A DNA stretch of 7,715 bases from Nitrospinaceae bacterium (GTDB lineage: Bacteria; Nitrospinota; Nitrospinia; Nitrospinales; VA-1), in the NCBI GenBank assembly GCA_029261435.1, contig JAJDBI010000121.1, forward strand, positions 1-7,715. Direction: 5' to 3'. Both the position numbers and the translations under genes were made by a program. A model generated the notes under the pieces. That model saw only the letters and a program-made list of their open reading frames with translations. It was not told the DNA's origin and did no database searches. This document shows positions 6,207 through 7,715 of this stretch, piece by piece (the stretch's first letter is position 1; every line of letters starts with the position of its first letter).

Positions 6207-7640
6207 TTAAATGCCTAAGCGGCTGGTTAGAATTTTGGTTCCCATGCGGGCTTTTGCCGTGAAGTCTGACCAGGACCGTAGCTTGGTAATCTGTTTCATG
6301 ATGTAGGTGGGGCTGCGATAGAACCTTGCGTGGCACTCATCCTGGATTTGACGCAATTCGTCCTCGGTGAAATCCTTGTTCCAGAATTGTATTTTAAAGT
6401 CAGCGGTAGGGTTTTCGGCAAATTTCTGCCAGTAATCTTCTGGGACGATTCCTTCATTCAACATTTGATAATAGAGCTCAACCTTTGGGTAAGGTGTGCA
6501 GATGGAGAACTGCGCGTAATCAGGCCTGAGTTTTTTTGCAAAATCTACGGTGGCGAACATTTCCTCTTTAGTTTCATGAGGTATGCCGATCATCATGTAA
6601 GCGAAGAACCCGATGCCGACTTCGCGGGTCATCTTGCAGGCGCGTTCCACTTTTTCCAGAGTCTGGCCCTTTTGAAGATACTGCAAATATTTCGGAGTTG
6701 CTGACTCGATACCAAAATGGATTCGGTAGCATCCGGCTTTTTTTAGCGCAGCCACTACTTCAGGGTTGATGGTGTCTACCCGGGCGGAAATTTTAAAGTT
6801 TATTTTGATCCCTCGCTCGACAATCAGTTTGCAAATTGCCAATACATTTTTTTTGTCGATGGTAATGGTGTCATCGACAAAAAATAAATCGTCGACCCCC
6901 ATCTTGACCAGTTCTTCAACTTCATCGACAACGCTTTTGGGACTGCGAATACGGAATTTGGTTTTGCGGATGTCGCAGAAGGTGCAAGCCGCCGGGCATC
7001 CTCTTGTCGCCTGGATGGTGAAGAACTGTCGACCTTCACCAATAATATGCTGGTAGCTTGAAACATCGACAAGATGACGAGCGGGAAAAGGCAGTTCATC
7101 AAGATCAAGAAGTTCGGTTTCTGCCGGGTTGATATGAGAGATGCCGTCCTGTTTCCAGCCCAGGCCATTTATGGATGATAATGGTTCTGATTCCTTTTCC
7201 AAAGCCTGGGTAAGGCGGCTGAATATTTTTTCTCCTTCACCGAAAACTACATAATCGATTTCCGGCAGGCTGAGAGTTTCTTTTGGATATAAGTTGACGT
7301 GTGGGCCACCGAGACAGATTTTCAGGTTTGGATGCTCAAGTTTAAGAACCTTTGCTGTACGCAGTGCGTCAAGTAGGTTGAAAGTCATTATACTCATGGC
7401 GACCATATCTGGTTTGACTTCCCGGACACGGGCAAGCATGGCTTCTTCTGAAACATTTTCTGGCGGACAGTCGATGAAGGTCGCGGTGTTCCCCGTTTCG
7501 CGCTCGTAGTATGCAGCGACATAGAGAAGACCGAGTTTGGGATAATAACCTTTACCTCCTTCCAGTGCTTTTGGCACGGAGGACTCAAGAGAAGTTGTTT
7601 CGGGTGGGACGAGGAATAAAATTTTCATGGGATTGAACAA
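6207..7640 (-). CDS. B12-binding-domain radical SAM protein
   Basis: A 477-residue class B-type radical SAM enzyme. The N-terminal cobalamin-binding Rossmann-like domain (about 5-150) has the opening ILFLVPPE, GYYPKLGLLYVAAY and the GGPHV loop (111-115); it lacks a DxHxxG motif, as is usual for this class, in which cobalamin is bound without a protein His ligand. The radical SAM barrel (about 205-400) carries the cluster motif C215-x3-C219-x2-C222, with FFVDDT, SARVD and the SAM-contacting GIES (310-313). The C-terminal ~75 residues end in an RFYRSPTYIMKQ-type helix often seen in BchE-like relatives. Such enzymes perform methylations, ring closures or rearrangements; the substrate here cannot be named. 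The TTG at 7640 has a good Shine-Dalgarno (5-base spacing), whereas ATG 7628 (MKILFLVPPE) fits the family's usual N terminus but lies 17 bases away; both are possible. It runs convergent to the signalling operon with no evident functional tie. Confidence 0.93.
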   Translation of the reverse strand: MFNPMKILFLVPPETTSLESSVPKALEGGKGYYPKLGLLYVAAYYERETGNTATFIDCPPENVSEEAMLARVREVKPDMVAMSIMTFNLLDALRTAKVLKLEHPNLKICLGGPHVNLYPKETLSLPEIDYVVFGEGEKIFSRLTQALEKESEPLSSINGLGWKQDGISHINPAETELLDLDELPFPARHLVDVSSYQHIIGEGRQFFTIQATRGCPAACTFCDIRKTKFRIRSPKSVVDEVEELVKMGVDDLFFVDDTITIDKKNVLAICKLIVERGIKINFKISARVDTINPEVVAALKKAGCYRIHFGIESATPKYLQYLQKGQTLEKVERACKMTREVGIGFFAYMMIGIPHETKEEMFATVDFAKKLRPDYAQFSICTPYPKVELYYQMLNEGIVPEDYWQKFAENPTADFKIQFWNKDFTEDELRQIQDECHARFYRSPTYIMKQITKLRSWSDFTAKARMGTKILTSRLGI

Positions 7641-7645
7641 CTTTT

Positions 7646-7651
7646 TCCTTT
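7646..7651 (-). promoter_or_regulatory. Shine-Dalgarno that favours a TTG start for the radical SAM gene
   Basis: Read on the minus strand this is AAAGGA, five bases before the TTG whose first base is 7640, and seventeen bases before the ATG at 7628. It therefore supports the rarer TTG start and a four-residue N-terminal extension (MFNP). Confidence 0.5.
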
Positions 7652-7686
7652 AAAATTAGACTCTTAATGTTACCACAGAAAACCTG

Positions 7687-7692
7687 AAAGGA
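7687..7692 (+). promoter_or_regulatory. Shine-Dalgarno of a possible divergent gene
   Basis: AAAGGA lies seven bases before an ATG at 7700. Good sequence and spacing are the main reason to suspect that a gene starts here. Confidence 0.4.
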
Positions 7693-7699
7693 CGGCGTG

Positions 7700-7715
7700 A
7701 TGCCCATCGTTACCG
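7700..7715 (+). CDS. Possible start of a divergent gene (cut by the window edge)
   Basis: ATG at 7700 opens a frame reading MPIVT before the window ends, with AAAGGA seven bases upstream. It would be divergent from the radical SAM gene, the two sharing an intergenic region of about 59 bases. Only five codons are visible, so nothing can be said of its product, and it may be spurious. Confidence 0.35.

Noticed and set aside
6330..6704. Open frames on the + strand opposite the radical SAM gene, and minus-strand frames opposite the signalling genes
   Set aside because: They show no recognisable domains or ribosome-binding sites and lie wholly within strongly supported genes on the other strand.

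Overview
The window shows an AT-leaning bacterial locus centred on two-component signal transduction. The mix of a DctD/NtrC-type sigma-54 activator, soluble and PAS-containing histidine kinases, a receiver-HDOD protein and a cobalamin-dependent radical SAM enzyme suits a Gram-negative organism of the former Deltaproteobacteria, Nitrospinota or a related phylum. That placement is inferred from gene content only; no marker gene is present.

Layout, left to right. (1) The 3' end of a pyridoxamine-5'-phosphate-oxidase-like flavoprotein gene, cut by the window edge (2-301, +). (2) A 216-base intergenic region with a plausible sigma-70 promoter. (3) A complete sigma-54 enhancer-binding response regulator (518-1915, +). 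(4) A 210-base gap that holds two dyad symmetries and a good -24/-12 (sigma-54) promoter match at 2049-2064. (5) A tight three-gene operon on the + strand: a receiver-first soluble histidine kinase (2126-3358), a membrane-anchored PAS histidine kinase joined to it by a TGATG overlap (3358-4839), and a receiver-HDOD response regulator (4879-6117) with a strong Shine-Dalgarno. It ends at an intrinsic terminator at 6128-6151. (6) A convergent B12-binding radical SAM gene (6207-7640, -). (7) A possible divergent gene starting at 7700 (+), cut by the right edge.

Proposed circuit (inference): the activator, once phosphorylated, binds the dyads upstream of 2049 and drives sigma-54 transcription of the kinase/kinase/HDOD operon. 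The PAS kinase at the membrane would phosphorylate one or more of the three receivers. The receivers of the soluble kinase and of the HDOD protein resemble each other more than the activator's receiver, so they may share a phosphodonor. The HDOD protein is the only non-transcriptional output and may be the effector end. The locus thus looks like a self-contained sigma-54-gated phosphorelay with four proteins. No DNA-mobility genes, CRISPR arrays, tRNA or rRNA genes were seen.
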